Assembly (NCBI GenBank): GCA_937877515.1
Contig: CALFIX010000002.1
Location: forward strand, 1-58,765
Direction of reading: 5' to 3'
Origin: an uncultured Treponema sp.
GTDB lineage: Bacteria; Spirochaetota; Spirochaetia; Treponematales; Treponemataceae
DNA: 58,765 bases
Part shown: positions 50,442 to 58,765 of the stretch, piece after piece
Position numbering within the stretch: position 1 is the first letter of the stretch
Layout of the letters: each line of letters starts with the position of its first letter
The notes under the pieces: model-generated
Databases searched by the model: none
What the model was told of the DNA's origin: nothing
What the model saw: only the letters and a program-made list of their open reading frames with translations
Translations under genes and position numbers: made by a program

Positions 50442-51092
50442 ATGAAAAAGATAGTTACAATAAGTCGTGAATATGGTAGTGGCGGACACACAATTGCAAA
50501 ACTTGTTTCTGAAAAACTAAATGTTCCTTTTTATGACTCAGAAATCATAGATATGGCTGCAAAAGATTCTGGGCTTTCTCCTGACTTTATAAAAAAGAAT
50601 GAACAAAACATTTCTTCCAGTTGGCTTTATTCTCTTTTGTTAGGGGCAAGCTATGCAGCACCAGGAACTACAACAATTTCTGCAGGAATAAACACACAAG
50701 CTCCAGTCTTGCCGCTTGCAGACCAGGTATTTAATGCACAGCGTAAAGTTATAACAGAACTTGCTCAGAAAGGTCCCTGTGTAATAGTTGGCCGCTGTTC
50801 GGACTTTATTTTGCGTCACTCTGATGTTGTAAAAAAAGAAGAGCTTTTAAACGTGTTTATTTATGCTCCGTTAGAAGACAAAGTAAAGCGTGCCATTGAG
50901 CAAAAGGGATTAAACCCTGCTACTGCAGAAAAAGAAGTTAAGCTTATTGATAAACGGCGTGCAAACCATTACAACACTTTTACAGAACGCACATGGGGTA
51001 ACAGAACTCACTACGACATGCTCTTGAACAGTTCTACACTAGGTCTTGAAAAAACCGCAGAACTTATTGTGCAGGTTGTACAGCACTCATAA
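50442..51092 (+). CDS. Cytidylate-kinase-like family protein
   Basis: A 216-residue P-loop protein of the cytidylate-kinase-like family (PF13189). Starts I-V-T-I-S-R-E-Y-G-S-G-G-H-T-I with the nucleotide-binding loop at residues 8-16. Later: F-Y-D-S-E-I-I-D, C-V-I-V-G-R-C-S-D-F-I-L near 118 and K-R-R-A-N-H-Y near 165, as in this family. The substrate is unproven; some homologues are regulators rather than CMP kinases. Strong GGAGG ribosome site. The last 6 bases overlap the convergent CNNM gene. Confidence 0.88.
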   Translation: MKKIVTISREYGSGGHTIAKLVSEKLNVPFYDSEIIDMAAKDSGLSPDFIKKNEQNISSSWLYSLLLGASYAAPGTTTISAGINTQAPVLPLADQVFNAQRKVITELAQKGPCVIVGRCSDFILRHSDVVKKEELLNVFIYAPLEDKVKRAIEQKGLNPATAEKEVKLIDKRRANHYNTFTERTWGNRTHYDMLLNSSTLGLEKTAELIVQVVQHS

Positions 51093-52361
51093 AAACTTTA
51101 CACGAATACTTTGAATACGACGGGCACTCTGATCTTCTACGATAAACAGAGTGCCTTTTTCTTTATATACGGCACCAACTGTTGGAAGTTCTCCAAATTT
51201 TTCTAAAAGCCAGCCGGCTATTGTGTCAAAATTTTCGCTATCTAAATTTAATTCCAGCACATCATTAAAATCTTCCAGACGCATTTCGCCAGGAACAATA
51301 AACTCATTAATACCAACAACATCTACTTGTTTTTCTGGGCTTACATCAGCTGCACCGTATTCATCTGTCATTCGTCCAAATACTCCGCGAAGAATGTCAT
51401 CCATTGTAACTATGCCGGCAACCCCACCATATTCATTTAGCACAACAGAAAAATTTATTTTTTCTTTTTTAAATCTCTGTAAAAGTTCAACAGCACTAAG
51501 TGTTCCTGGCACAAATGTTACACTTCGCATACAGATACGAACAAAATCTTTACTGTCTGTAATAGCTTTATTAGCAAACAAAACTGCTTTGTAATGTAAT
51601 ACGCCTACAATATTTTCTCTGTCATTTTCAAAAATCGGTAAGCGAGAATATCCAGAATCTGCAAAGGCCTGAACAACTTCATTTAAACTGCTTTTTACAT
51701 CAATAAACTTTACCATGCTTCTATGACGCATAATGTCGTTTACTTTTAAATCTGAAAATTCAAAAATACGCTCCAGCATGTCACGTTCTTGCTCTTCCAA
51801 TGTTCCTTCGTTTTCTCCAACATCTATAAGCGTTTTTAGTTCTTCTTCTGTAATAAGCGGAGCTTTCTTAGGGAAAATACTTTTTTCTATAAACTCTATA
51901 AACTTTGTAAAATTTCCAAAAAGCCACACAAGCGGAAAAAGAATTTTTTGTAAAACTATAAGAGGTGTAGAAAAAGCACAAGCTATTTCTTTTGATTTTA
52001 CAGCTGCTAAAGTTTTAGGAATAATTTCGCTAAAAATAATGATCAGTACACTCATTACAGCTGTAACATAAGGAACATACTTTGAGCCAAAAATATTTTT
52101 TCCAAATGCTGTTGCAAGAGAGGACGCTAAAGAAACAATAAAATTTGTTCCAATTAACACAGTAGAAATTAATGTATCTAAGTTTGCTCTAAGATGTGCA
52201 ACCTTATTAGCTTTAGGAATTTTATCTTTTAACATCTGACGCACTGTTATACGTGACAAACTTGTATAAGCTGTTTCACTTGAAGCAAAAAAAGCACCGC
52301 ATAAAAGTAAAAGTATTTCTGCAAGCACGGGGCAAACAATAGTAAGTATTTTGTAAACCAT
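51087..52361 (-). CDS. CNNM/CorC-family (hemolysin-like) protein, copy 2
   Basis: A 424-residue membrane protein: DUF21 (CNNM) domain with about four helices (1-190; S-S-E-T-A-Y-T-S-L-S-R near 30), two CBS domains (about 205-325; D-I-M-R-H-R-S-M-V, I-V-G-V-L-H-Y-K-A), and the CorC_HlyC domain (330-424; T-I-A-G-W-L-L-E). Family members are Mg2+ transporters or efflux regulators; some are called hemolysins (TlyC). It starts directly after the stop of its paralogue. Confidence 0.9.
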   Translation of the reverse strand: MVYKILTIVCPVLAEILLLLCGAFFASSETAYTSLSRITVRQMLKDKIPKANKVAHLRANLDTLISTVLIGTNFIVSLASSLATAFGKNIFGSKYVPYVTAVMSVLIIIFSEIIPKTLAAVKSKEIACAFSTPLIVLQKILFPLVWLFGNFTKFIEFIEKSIFPKKAPLITEEELKTLIDVGENEGTLEEQERDMLERIFEFSDLKVNDIMRHRSMVKFIDVKSSLNEVVQAFADSGYSRLPIFENDRENIVGVLHYKAVLFANKAITDSKDFVRICMRSVTFVPGTLSAVELLQRFKKEKINFSVVLNEYGGVAGIVTMDDILRGVFGRMTDEYGAADVSPEKQVDVVGINEFIVPGEMRLEDFNDVLELNLDSENFDTIAGWLLEKFGELPTVGAVYKEKGTLFIVEDQSARRIQSIRVKFL

Positions 52362-53618
52362 TTACTTTGCCTCCTCATTACGCACCAAAACTTTTGCTAT
52401 ACGGTTTTCTTCCATGTCTGTTACCGTAAACTTATAACCTTCGCGTCTTATAGTTTCGCCTTCATGAGGAATATGCCCCAGTTCTTCCATAATGTAGCCG
52501 CCAAGAGTTTCTGACATACGGGAAGTAAGCTTTATACCAAGCTCTTCATTTATGTCTATAAGACGTGTTAAGCCATCTATAAAATTATTTTTATCATTTT
52601 TTATTTGAACACCTACTCTTGGAGCAAAGCGTTTATATTCATCTGCTATAGGCCCAAAAATTTCCCGGGCAATATCTTCACTGGTTAAGACACCGTATGT
52701 ACCGGAATACTCATCTATTACAACAGCCATGCTTTGGTGATTTTCATGAAGCATCTCTTCTATGCTGGACATTTTTTTTGTTGCAAGAATAAAAAGAGGA
52801 GGCCTCATTACTTTTTCTATAGAAAAATCAGCAATATCATTTTTATAAAAAAGCAAATCTTTAATGTAAAGAATGCCCACAATATCATCTATGTCTTTTT
52901 TAAAAACTGGAAAACGTGAAACAGAACAACGCTCACTAAGTTCTACAATTTCTGAATAACTTGCATTTACTGAAATTGCTTTTATGTTTTTTCGTGGAAC
53001 CATTATATCTTTTGCTTCTAAATCTGTAAATTTAAAAACACGTCGCATCATGTTTTTTTCATTATGCTCTATGACACCGGTTTCGCCACCGACATCTATT
53101 AAAGTTTTAATTTCTTCTTCTGTAAAAGAAATTGTTTTCTTTTTTGTGTCTACTCCAAAAATTTTTAAGACTACCCTAGAAAAACCCGTCAAAAAAAACA
53201 CTATTGGACTAAGTAAAATTTCCAACAAAAAAATAAATCCGCTAAAGAAAAATGCTATAGATTCCGGATGATGAGTTGCAATTGTCTTTGGTGTAATTTC
53301 GCCAAAAATTAAAAGAATAAGTGTTACAATTAAAGTCGCAATACTTACGCCAGCATTGCCAAAAATTCTTAATGCAAGAATTGTAATTAAAGATGAAAGA
53401 GCTATATTTACAATATTGTTTCCAACAAGAAGAGTGTTTATTAAACGTTCTTTATTATTTAATAAGTACCAAACTCTTGCAGCTCTTTTATTTTTTTGAT
53501 TTCTTAATGAACGAACTCTAAGTTTATTTATAGATAAAAAGGCACTCTCTGCCGCAGAAAACGACAGAGAGAGTAAAATTAGTACTGCTGCAATTATTAA
53601 TGTTAGCGCAGTGCCCAT
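52362..53618 (-). CDS. CNNM/CorC-family (hemolysin-like) protein, copy 1
   Basis: A 418-residue paralogue of the next gene with the same order: DUF21 domain (S-A-A-E-S-A-F-L-S-I-N-K near 24), CBS pair (D-I-M-V-P-R-K-N-I; I-V-G-I-L-Y-I-K-D), CorC_HlyC (T-L-G-G-Y-I-M-E-E-L). The two copies are far from identical, so the duplication is old. Treponemes carry several such proteins. It follows the thioredoxin-fold lipoprotein by 3 bases. Confidence 0.9.
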   Translation of the reverse strand: MGTALTLIIAAVLILLSLSFSAAESAFLSINKLRVRSLRNQKNKRAARVWYLLNNKERLINTLLVGNNIVNIALSSLITILALRIFGNAGVSIATLIVTLILLIFGEITPKTIATHHPESIAFFFSGFIFLLEILLSPIVFFLTGFSRVVLKIFGVDTKKKTISFTEEEIKTLIDVGGETGVIEHNEKNMMRRVFKFTDLEAKDIMVPRKNIKAISVNASYSEIVELSERCSVSRFPVFKKDIDDIVGILYIKDLLFYKNDIADFSIEKVMRPPLFILATKKMSSIEEMLHENHQSMAVVIDEYSGTYGVLTSEDIAREIFGPIADEYKRFAPRVGVQIKNDKNNFIDGLTRLIDINEELGIKLTSRMSETLGGYIMEELGHIPHEGETIRREGYKFTVTDMEENRIAKVLVRNEEAK

Positions 53619-53621
53619 TAG

Positions 53622-54605
53622 TTATTCAGCCATTTGAGAGGCCATGCTTCTTGTTGCTTCTAAAGCATTCATTAAATCTTCTGCATGTTCGCCTTCTGGG
53701 TCTATGTCATAAGCCTTTTGAAGAAACTCTTCTATTTTTTCGTAATCAGGTTCTTCTGTAAAAGTAAGAACATAGGCTGCCATATAGTAAGCATTCTGTT
53801 TTTGATCATCTGTTAAAAATTCTGATGCAGTAATATCTTCAAAACATTTGCTTGCAGCGTTTACATCATCACGAACAAGTTCTGCAGAATCAAAATATGC
53901 AGCAAAAAGTAACATATCTCCAACAACACCAGTTTCATTCTGCGGGTCTAAAGATGGAACTTCGCGAACTAAATCTACAAGAGGACCCAGGAATTCACTT
54001 GGTGTTGAATTATACAGTTCAGAAATTGCAGATGCTCTTTCAGAACCTGTAGAACTGCGGACTAAATGAATTGCATAAGAAGCTTCTGAAATGCTTTCTT
54101 TATATTCCTCTAGACCTTCAAAAAATTCTTCCACGCCAGATGCTGAGGAAAGACTGGAAACGTTTGCAAGCACATAACCTTCATAAGTTGTTATGTACAA
54201 AGAAGGATACTGCTGGATTGCATAAACCTTTGCAAGATTTTCTTTTTTTTCATACATAGCAACTATTTTTTCTGCTTCTTTCTTTTGCTTTTTAGAGGCG
54301 CTTTCATCTATGTCTGTCTTAGCATATTCAGTTTGCGAAAAATCAATATTCACAAAAACATAATCCTTAGACATTTTTTCTACAAACTCTGTTGTTTCTG
54401 TTACAGACTTTTTAAAAGCTTCGCTAGTCTGATCCCAGTCATCTCCAGAGAATACGAGGAAAATATTTTTGTCCTGCTTTTGTGCCTGCTTTTTTGCTGC
54501 ATCAAAATCTGTAAGCCATACCTCTTTTTTGCAGCCTGTTAAAGCAAGAGTTACAATTGCAGTAATAGCAACACATGCTGTCCTGATAATTTTTTTTACT
54601 TTCAT
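53622..54605 (-). CDS. Thioredoxin-fold lipoprotein without active cysteines
   Basis: A 327-residue lipoprotein starting at ATG 54605 behind GGAGAA (the frame from GTG 54617 contains that site). Lipobox L-T-G-C. Residues about 35-170 have a thioredoxin-like pattern, N-I-F-L-V-F-S-G-D-D-W-D-Q-T-S, which is the place of the W-C-x-x-C site; both Cys are replaced, by Asp and Ser. Then P-S-L-Y-I-T-T-Y-E-G fits the cis-Pro region. Residues 175-327 look like TPR-type helices. It is thus non-catalytic as a redox protein and may bind partners. Located between purL and two CNNM genes in one operon. Confidence 0.75.
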   Translation of the reverse strand: MKVKKIIRTACVAITAIVTLALTGCKKEVWLTDFDAAKKQAQKQDKNIFLVFSGDDWDQTSEAFKKSVTETTEFVEKMSKDYVFVNIDFSQTEYAKTDIDESASKKQKKEAEKIVAMYEKKENLAKVYAIQQYPSLYITTYEGYVLANVSSLSSASGVEEFFEGLEEYKESISEASYAIHLVRSSTGSERASAISELYNSTPSEFLGPLVDLVREVPSLDPQNETGVVGDMLLFAAYFDSAELVRDDVNAASKCFEDITASEFLTDDQKQNAYYMAAYVLTFTEEPDYEKIEEFLQKAYDIDPEGEHAEDLMNALEATRSMASQMAE

Positions 54606-54617
54606 AATTTTCTCCAC

Positions 54618-57600
54618 TTACTTAAAGTATCTTACGCCGGCACGGAAAATATTCTGACAAGAACTTTCAATACGGCTGTTCACAGGGAAGCCTGCAATGT
54701 TTTTAATGAGGTCCTGGCTTGAACCGTTTTCGTCAAGCCCGACAGTGCGCTCGTTGTGTCCCATCTTTCCTAAAACTCTTCCGTCTGGACTTGTCATGCC
54801 TTCTATTGCATACATACTTCCGTTAGGGTTGTGTGGTTCAACCATTGTAGGGAAAATACCTCTGTCTTCTTCATGTACCACGTACTGGCTGAAGATTTGT
54901 CCGTTTTCAAAAAGACGCTTTGCTTCGCTTTCTGAAACAATTATGCGGCCTTCACCATGACTTACAGGAATTAAGTGACACGCAGGAGTTAAAACAGTTT
55001 CATCCTGTGCCCAAGGACTTATTGCACTTACAACACGAGTTCGTACAACGCGACTTATATGGCGGCCGATTGTATTGAAGGTAAGTGTCGGTAAATCTTC
55101 ACTTGCCTCTTTAATTTCTCCGTACGGAACAAGACCCGTCTTTATGAGTGCCTGGAAACCGTTACAAATTCCAAGTACCAGACCATCGCGGTTCTTTAAA
55201 AGCTCCATTATGCCGTCTGCAATGCGTGGTGTCTTAATTACGTTGGCAATAAACTTACCGCTTCCGTCCGGTTCGTCTCCGCAGGAGAATCCGCCTGCAA
55301 ATGCTACGATGTTAGAAGAATCAATCTCCTTGCGGAAGTTCTCTAAGCTTTCTGCAAGATCTGCCTGAGTGCGGTTCTTTAACACTAAAATTTTTGTTTT
55401 AGCCCCTGCCAAGTTAAATGCACGAGCCATATCGTACTCACAGTTTGTTCCCGGGAACACAGGAATTATTACGCGAGGTTTTGCCTTAGATGTAGCAATG
55501 TTTACTTGTGGAGCTGATGTAATTTCAGAAATCTTTCTTCTTGTACTGGAAAGACTTTCGTGTTCATCTAATGCCCATGAAGGTAATTCTTCTTTTGCCT
55601 TATCTTCAGAAACTGCACTTACTGGAGGAAATACCGTGCTTAACTTTTCTTCCCATGCATTCTCTATTTCTGAGAGGGCAATCTTTTCTCCGTAAACAGT
55701 TATGTTTTTCTGTTCAATTGTCTTACCGACTAAAACAACTGTTCCCTTGCAGAACTTTCTGTTTTTTTCAAGTGCCTCATCAGTTTCTACAAGAATGCTT
55801 CCGTAAAGTGGAGTAAATAAATCTTCTACGCAGGCATCTTCGCCTAAGCTTAAAGAAGCCTTTGTTGCACTCGTCGGAATATTTGTAAACTCAAAGCCCA
55901 CCTTGTTACCCAAAGCCATCTTACTTACGGCCTCTGCAATACCGCCGGAAGACACAGGGTACATTGCGTTTATTTTTCCCTTAGAGTTTAACTTATAAAG
56001 CTCAGAAGCATTTTTCTTAAACACATCAAATGAAGGTGCCAGGGTTTTATCGTAAGGAACAGTAACAAGGTAAACGGAGCTTCCTGCTTTCTTAAATGAA
56101 CCGCTTCTTACATTCTTTACGTCTTCTGTAGTAACGGCAAAGCTTACAAGTGTGTGCGGTACGTTTAAGTTTTCAAAAGTACCGCTCATGCTGTCTTTAC
56201 CGCCAATGCTTCCGCATCCTGTTTCTTTCTGGGCATCTAATGCACCAAGTAAGGCGGCGGCAGGGTATCCCCAAGTTTTTTCACTGACTGCACGACCAAA
56301 GAATTCCTGAAAGCTTAAGCGGCTGGTCTGTGCTTTTCCACCAAGAGAAGTAATCTTTGTAAGAGAAGACAAAACTGCAACCTGGCTTCCATGCCATGCG
56401 CTCCACTGGCTTATACGCGGGTCAAAGCCGTAAGTCATTAAGCTTACAGTGCTTGTTTCGCGAGGAGAAAGAACAGGAATTTTTGCTGCCATACCGGCTT
56501 CTGGTGTACACTGATCTTTTCCGCCATAAGGCATTAAAACAGAAGAAGCACCAATTGAACCGTCAAAGCGTTCTCCGAGTCCTCTCTGAGAACAGCATGC
56601 AAGATCAGAGATATTTGTAAGCCATGCATCTTTTATGTTTTTAGATTCAGCGCTAGAAGCCGCTAAAACTTTTTCTACACTATGAAGAGGCTTTACTAAA
56701 GGAGAGTCTTCTGGAGAAGAAGGGCTTTCCAGAAGTGCAACCGCTTCGTGAGGAGCTCCCGCCGTATCTATAAAGCTTCTGTCTATGTCTACAATAGTTT
56801 TTCCACGCCACTTCATTACCATGCGGTCTGTATCTGTAACGGTTGCAACAACTACTGCGTTTAAGTTTTCTGCATTTGCAGCAGCAATAAACTTTTCTAC
56901 GTTTTCTTTACGTACAACAACTGCCATACGTTCCTGGCTTTCGCTAATTGCAAGTTCTGTTCCGTCAAGACCTTCATACTTTTTAGGCACTGCGTCTAAG
57001 TTTATGTCTAAGCCTGGAGCAAGTTCTCCTACTGCAACAGAAACACCACCTGCACCAAAGTCATTACAGCGGCGAATCATTAAACAGACATCTTTATTGC
57101 GGAAAAGTCTCTGTATTTTTCTCTCTTCTACAGCATTACCCTTCTGCACTTCTGCAGCTGCGGTTGTAACAGATTTTTCTGTATGAACTTTAGAAGATCC
57201 TGTTGCTCCACCAATTCCGTCACGACCTGTTCCACCGCCAAGCAAAATAATAACGTCGCCAGCTTCTGGTCTTTCACGCAAAACTAAATCAACCGGAGCA
57301 GCTGCAATAACTGCACCCAATTCCATACGCTTTGCAACATAACCCGGATGGTAAACCTCCTGAACCTGTCCTGTAGTTAAACCAATCTGGTTTCCATAAG
57401 AGCTAAAGCCCTGGGCCGCCTCACGGGTAAGCTTCATCTGAGGAAGTTTTCCCGGTAAAGTCTTATCCAGAGGAACAGTCGGGTCAGCAGCACCTGTTAC
57501 ACGAAGTGCCTGATAAACCCAGCTACGGGCACTTAACGGGTCGCGGATTGCTCCACCAATACAAGTTGCCGCTCCACCAAAAGGTTCAATTTCTGTAGGG

Positions 57601-58640
57601 TGATTATGTGTTTCGTTTTTAAACTCTAAGAGCCAGCGTTCTGTTTCTTCTTTACCGCGGGCAAGTTTTGTACCGTCTGCCTTTGTTGTATACTTTACAT
57701 CAATGTAAATTGAACAGGCATTGTTTTCTTCGCTTACTTCAAGATCGTCTAACTTTCCGTGCTTACGTAAATACTTGGCACCTATGCAAGCCATATCCAT
57801 TAATGTAACAGGCTTATCTTTACGCTTAGCATAAAGTTCTGTACGCATCTTTGTGTAATTTTCATAAGATGAGCGGAAAAGAGAAGCATAAGGACCGTCT
57901 TCAATCTTTATGTCTTTAAGAATTGTATTAAATGTTGTGTGGCGGCAGTGGTCGCTCCAGTAAGTGTCTAACACACGGATTTCTGTAATGGTCGGGTCAC
58001 GGTGCTTAGAAACAAAGTAATCCTGCATCCACTTAACGTCTGCATCATCCATTGCAAGGCCTAACCTTGTGCGTAAGTCAGAAAGACCTGCAGCATCAAG
58101 CGTTGTAAAACCTTCAACGGTAGCAATGTCGCCAGGCTCACTAACTTTCATCTCTAAAGTTTCCGGTTTTTCGCTACCCGTTAAGCGGCTGTCTACAGGG
58201 TTAATAAGGTAATGCTGAATTTTTTCTACATCGCTTGCACTAACTTCGCCTTCAAGCAGAACAATTTTTGCACAGCGAACACGAGGAGGTTCTTTTCCAA
58301 CAGCAACACTGTCTTTTAAACCTTCACGAAGCAAGGTAAGACACTGTTCTGCACTGTCTGCCCTCTGGTCATACTGCCCCGGAAGATATTCCCATGTAAT
58401 GCAAGTTACATTTTGTGGAATTTCCAGAGTCTCAAATACAACGCTGTCAGATTGTGGTTCAGAAAAAATACGATTCGCACTAGCCTTAAAAATGCCTTCA
58501 CTAACATTTTCTACATCGTAGCGGTTTAAGTAACGAATACCCGTAACAGAGCGAATTCCCAAGAATCCTGTGATTTCACTATAAATGCGTTTTGCCTCGT
58601 TTTCAAAACCAGGTTTACGCTCAACATAAAGACGATACAT
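54618..58640 (-). CDS. purL: Phosphoribosylformylglycinamidine synthase, large single-chain form
   Basis: A 1340-residue enzyme of purine synthesis (FGAR + Gln + ATP to FGAM). Order: PurS-like N-terminal domain (1-150), linker, two AIRS-type halves with the ATP-binding G-G-G-T-G-R-D-G-I-G-G-A-T-G and D-F-G-A-G-G, and a glutaminase domain from about 1060 (F-P-G-T-N-C-E-Y-D, G-G-F-S-C-G-D-E, nucleophile Cys in L-G-I-C-N-G-F-Q near 1160, then H-G-E-G). The single chain is the form known from Proteobacteria, unlike the split PurS/PurL/PurQ of many Gram-positives. It heads an operon and has a leaderless-type promoter. Confidence 0.96.
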   Translation of the reverse strand: MYRLYVERKPGFENEAKRIYSEITGFLGIRSVTGIRYLNRYDVENVSEGIFKASANRIFSEPQSDSVVFETLEIPQNVTCITWEYLPGQYDQRADSAEQCLTLLREGLKDSVAVGKEPPRVRCAKIVLLEGEVSASDVEKIQHYLINPVDSRLTGSEKPETLEMKVSEPGDIATVEGFTTLDAAGLSDLRTRLGLAMDDADVKWMQDYFVSKHRDPTITEIRVLDTYWSDHCRHTTFNTILKDIKIEDGPYASLFRSSYENYTKMRTELYAKRKDKPVTLMDMACIGAKYLRKHGKLDDLEVSEENNACSIYIDVKYTTKADGTKLARGKEETERWLLEFKNETHNHPTEIEPFGGAATCIGGAIRDPLSARSWVYQALRVTGAADPTVPLDKTLPGKLPQMKLTREAAQGFSSYGNQIGLTTGQVQEVYHPGYVAKRMELGAVIAAAPVDLVLRERPEAGDVIILLGGGTGRDGIGGATGSSKVHTEKSVTTAAAEVQKGNAVEERKIQRLFRNKDVCLMIRRCNDFGAGGVSVAVGELAPGLDINLDAVPKKYEGLDGTELAISESQERMAVVVRKENVEKFIAAANAENLNAVVVATVTDTDRMVMKWRGKTIVDIDRSFIDTAGAPHEAVALLESPSSPEDSPLVKPLHSVEKVLAASSAESKNIKDAWLTNISDLACCSQRGLGERFDGSIGASSVLMPYGGKDQCTPEAGMAAKIPVLSPRETSTVSLMTYGFDPRISQWSAWHGSQVAVLSSLTKITSLGGKAQTSRLSFQEFFGRAVSEKTWGYPAAALLGALDAQKETGCGSIGGKDSMSGTFENLNVPHTLVSFAVTTEDVKNVRSGSFKKAGSSVYLVTVPYDKTLAPSFDVFKKNASELYKLNSKGKINAMYPVSSGGIAEAVSKMALGNKVGFEFTNIPTSATKASLSLGEDACVEDLFTPLYGSILVETDEALEKNRKFCKGTVVLVGKTIEQKNITVYGEKIALSEIENAWEEKLSTVFPPVSAVSEDKAKEELPSWALDEHESLSSTRRKISEITSAPQVNIATSKAKPRVIIPVFPGTNCEYDMARAFNLAGAKTKILVLKNRTQADLAESLENFRKEIDSSNIVAFAGGFSCGDEPDGSGKFIANVIKTPRIADGIMELLKNRDGLVLGICNGFQALIKTGLVPYGEIKEASEDLPTLTFNTIGRHISRVVRTRVVSAISPWAQDETVLTPACHLIPVSHGEGRIIVSESEAKRLFENGQIFSQYVVHEEDRGIFPTMVEPHNPNGSMYAIEGMTSPDGRVLGKMGHNERTVGLDENGSSQDLIKNIAGFPVNSRIESSCQNIFRAGVRYFK

Positions 58641-58646
58641 AAGGGG

Positions 58647-58675
58647 ATTATAGTAGAAAACAGTGTCTTATGCAA
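58647..58675 (-). promoter_or_regulatory. purL promoter, leaderless
   Basis: TTGCAT (58675-58670), 17-base spacer, TATAAT (58652-58647), then CCCCTT and the ATG at 58640. The transcript would start at the A of the ATG. No ribosome site and no purine riboswitch are visible in the remaining bases to 58765. Confidence 0.75.
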
Positions 58676-58765
58676 TGTAATGAAAGTTTTTGTTTGGACG
58701 GAAAGCACACTGTAAATTCCAAGAAACAAATAGGACACTCTGAATTCAAGACCTGTGTTAGAATG

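Noticed and set aside
51087..53618. Recent tandem duplication of the CNNM genes
   Set aside because: The two proteins keep the same domain order but differ at most positions, so the duplication is old or they were paired from different lineages.
1..58765. CRISPR array, tRNA or rRNA genes, prophage, intact insertion sequence
   Set aside because: I looked at all intergenic spaces on both strands; none shows spaced repeats, cloverleaf ends, or transposase/integrase motifs.
58641..58765. Purine riboswitch ahead of purL
   Set aside because: The -10 box is six bases from ATG, leaving no room for a leader, and no conserved purine-aptamer core is seen.

Overview
The window looks like a compact, AT-rich (roughly one-third G+C by eye) spirochaete chromosome, most likely a host-associated Treponema. 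The basis is the gene set rather than any single marker: many short lipoproteins with loose spirochaetal lipoboxes, several small outer-membrane beta-barrel proteins, a FabV/TER enoyl reductase of the type studied in T. denticola, a large single-chain PurL, a ThrS without a TGS domain, and tandem CNNM/CorC proteins. No rRNA, tRNA, CRISPR array, prophage or intact insertion sequence is visible.

Layout. 1-6.4 kb: a Nif11-like micro-protein with a YkgJ Cys-cluster protein; a sugar-type binding lipoprotein cotranscribed with a LytS/YesM-type histidine kinase; a DUF1848 protein; a short L-aspartate oxidase; an M15 peptidase. 6.5-9.9 kb: a zinc-uptake operon, zur-like fur, a His/Cys membrane micro-protein, znuA, znuC, znuB, with a perfect Fur-type palindrome in front. 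9.9-13.8 kb: an accessory block flanked by two copies of a 48-bp promoter-bearing repeat. It contains three small lipoproteins and two tandem HTH-TPR (RRNPP/Rgg-like) regulators, one split by a frameshift in an A9 run. 13.8-24.4 kb: envelope proteins, aspS, an NhaC antiporter with a 62-residue upstream gene, a CotH-kinase lipoprotein overlapping a YgiQ radical-SAM gene. 24.4-26.5 kb: a three-gene redox unit (TlpA-like lipoprotein, CD1871A-type CXXC micro-protein, NapH-like polyferredoxin). 26.5-31.6 kb: thrS and two adjacent diguanylate cyclases. 31.7-44.7 kb: a conserved cytoplasmic protein with an orphan OppA-like binding protein, two lipoproteins, an operon of coaBC, P1 peptidase, MscS and alpha/beta hydrolase, and an operon of DUF1538, double PII and BirA. 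44.9-51.1 kb: a MIF-like tautomerase, a chagasin-type protease inhibitor whose 5' end is made of a dispersed GC-rich repeat, then ackA, fabV, an RluA synthase, a barrel protein and a cytidylate-kinase-like protein. 51.1-58.6 kb: one minus-strand operon, purL, thioredoxin-fold lipoprotein, two CNNM/CorC proteins.

What stands out. (1) The 9.9-13.8 kb block has the architecture of a peptide-sensing module: RRNPP-like regulators next to very small lipoproteins whose signal peptides could be a pheromone source, the whole set framed by a duplicated promoter repeat. This is the best candidate for an undescribed system, but it is inference. (2) Many genes have a -10 box 6-9 bases before the start codon and no Shine-Dalgarno sequence, predicting leaderless or near-leaderless mRNAs. 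(3) The TlpA/CXXC/polyferredoxin unit, the double-PII with double-DUF1538 pair and the His/Cys micro-protein between zur and znuA are compact systems of unknown mechanism. (4) Five convergent gene pairs overlap at their 3' ends with no terminator between them.
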